Of a stretch of DNA of 6,259 nt, positions 6,029 to 6,259 are shown one piece after another. Position 1 is the first letter of the stretch; every line of letters begins with the position of its first letter. Source of the DNA: Mailhella sp. (lineage in GTDB: Bacteria; Desulfobacterota; Desulfovibrionia; Desulfovibrionales; Desulfovibrionaceae); NCBI GenBank assembly GCA_017411945.1, contig JAFQPD010000050.1, forward strand, positions 1 through 6,259. The letters are read 5' to 3'. The position numbers and the translations under genes are program-made. The notes below the pieces were generated by a model. The model did not search any database. It worked only from the letters and a program-made list of their open reading frames with translations, and was not told the DNA's origin.

Positions 6029-6259
6029 TTACATCTTGGCGGCGGTGAGCAGGTCGGCCACGGCGTCGCGCTTTTCCCAGGTGAATTCGGGAAGTTCGCG
6101 GCCGAAGTGGCCGTAGCAGGAAGTCTTGCGGTAGATGGGACGCTTGAGGTCGAGGCGCTTGATGATGTGGTAGGGGCGCAGGTCGAACACTTCGCGCACG
6201 ATCTGGGTGAGCTGTTCGTCGGGCAGGCGGCCGGTGCCGAAGCTGTGCACGAGCACGGA
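6029..6259 (-). CDS. metK: S-adenosylmethionine synthetase, C-terminal part (cut by window edge)
   Basis: The enzyme makes S-adenosylmethionine from methionine and ATP in the cytoplasm. Only the last 76 residues are in the window; the family is about 385-400 residues, so roughly the first four fifths lie beyond position 6259. The fragment carries family-specific runs: FGTGRLPDEQL, VFDLRPYHIIKRLDL, PIYRKTSCYGHFGRE and FTWEK. It ends LLTAAKM before a TAA stop at 6031-6029. The GHFGRE segment is a hallmark of the MetK C-terminal domain. No frameshift or missing conserved residue is seen. The gene runs towards uup, and a strong hairpin lies just past its stop. Upstream regulation, including any SAM-sensing leader, cannot be assessed from this window. 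Confidence 0.95.
   Translation of the reverse strand, partial: SVLVHSFGTGRLPDEQLTQIVREVFDLRPYHIIKRLDLKRPIYRKTSCYGHFGRELPEFTWEKRDAVADLLTAAKM

Noticed and set aside
5716..6116. Short plus-strand frames in the uup-metK spacer (5716-5898, 5790-6116)
   Set aside because: They run through hairpins and into the metK coding region antisense, lack ribosome sites and show no protein-like composition.
1..6259. CRISPR array, insertion sequence, prophage or tRNA gene
   Set aside because: No regularly spaced direct repeats, transposase or phage proteins, terminal inverted repeats with target duplication, or cloverleaf with a T-loop were seen.

Overview
This is a GC-rich stretch of what looks like an ordinary bacterial chromosome. 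It carries four housekeeping genes and no phage, transposon, CRISPR or tRNA/rRNA signal. Gene content, protein style and the hairpin-heavy spacers suggest a deltaproteobacterial sulfate-reducer relative (Desulfovibrionaceae-like). That placement is an impression from the sequences, not a database result.

Layout: (1) 1-562, minus strand: N-terminal 187 residues of a membrane-bound, ion-pumping pyrophosphatase (hppA), cut by the window edge. (2) 563-831: divergent promoter region. A near-consensus sigma70 promoter faces hppA, with a hairpin plus U-rich run in the hppA leader, and a weaker promoter faces polA. (3) 832-3522, plus strand: complete DNA polymerase I (polA, 896 aa) with an intact 5'-nuclease and polymerase, a degenerate 3'-5' exonuclease domain and a beta-clamp-type motif in the linker. 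(4) 3523-3800: 278-bp spacer packed with short inverted repeats. (5) 3801-5711, plus strand: complete ABC-F ATPase of the Uup type (636 aa). (6) 5712-6028: second hairpin-rich spacer between convergent genes, holding the ends of uup and metK. (7) 6029-6259, minus strand: C-terminal 76 residues of S-adenosylmethionine synthetase (metK), cut by the window edge.

The genes serve core functions: PPi hydrolysis coupled to ion pumping, Okazaki/repair synthesis, ABC-F ATPase functions in translation or genome stability, and SAM synthesis. polA and uup are co-directional and might be partly co-transcribed, but the spacer is long and structured. No convincing new multi-gene system is present. The points most worth a second look are the clamp motif in a Pol I that has lost its proofreading site, the hppA leader hairpin, and two 44-nt nested palindromes, one in each spacer beside uup, whose unpaired positions resemble each other while their stems differ.
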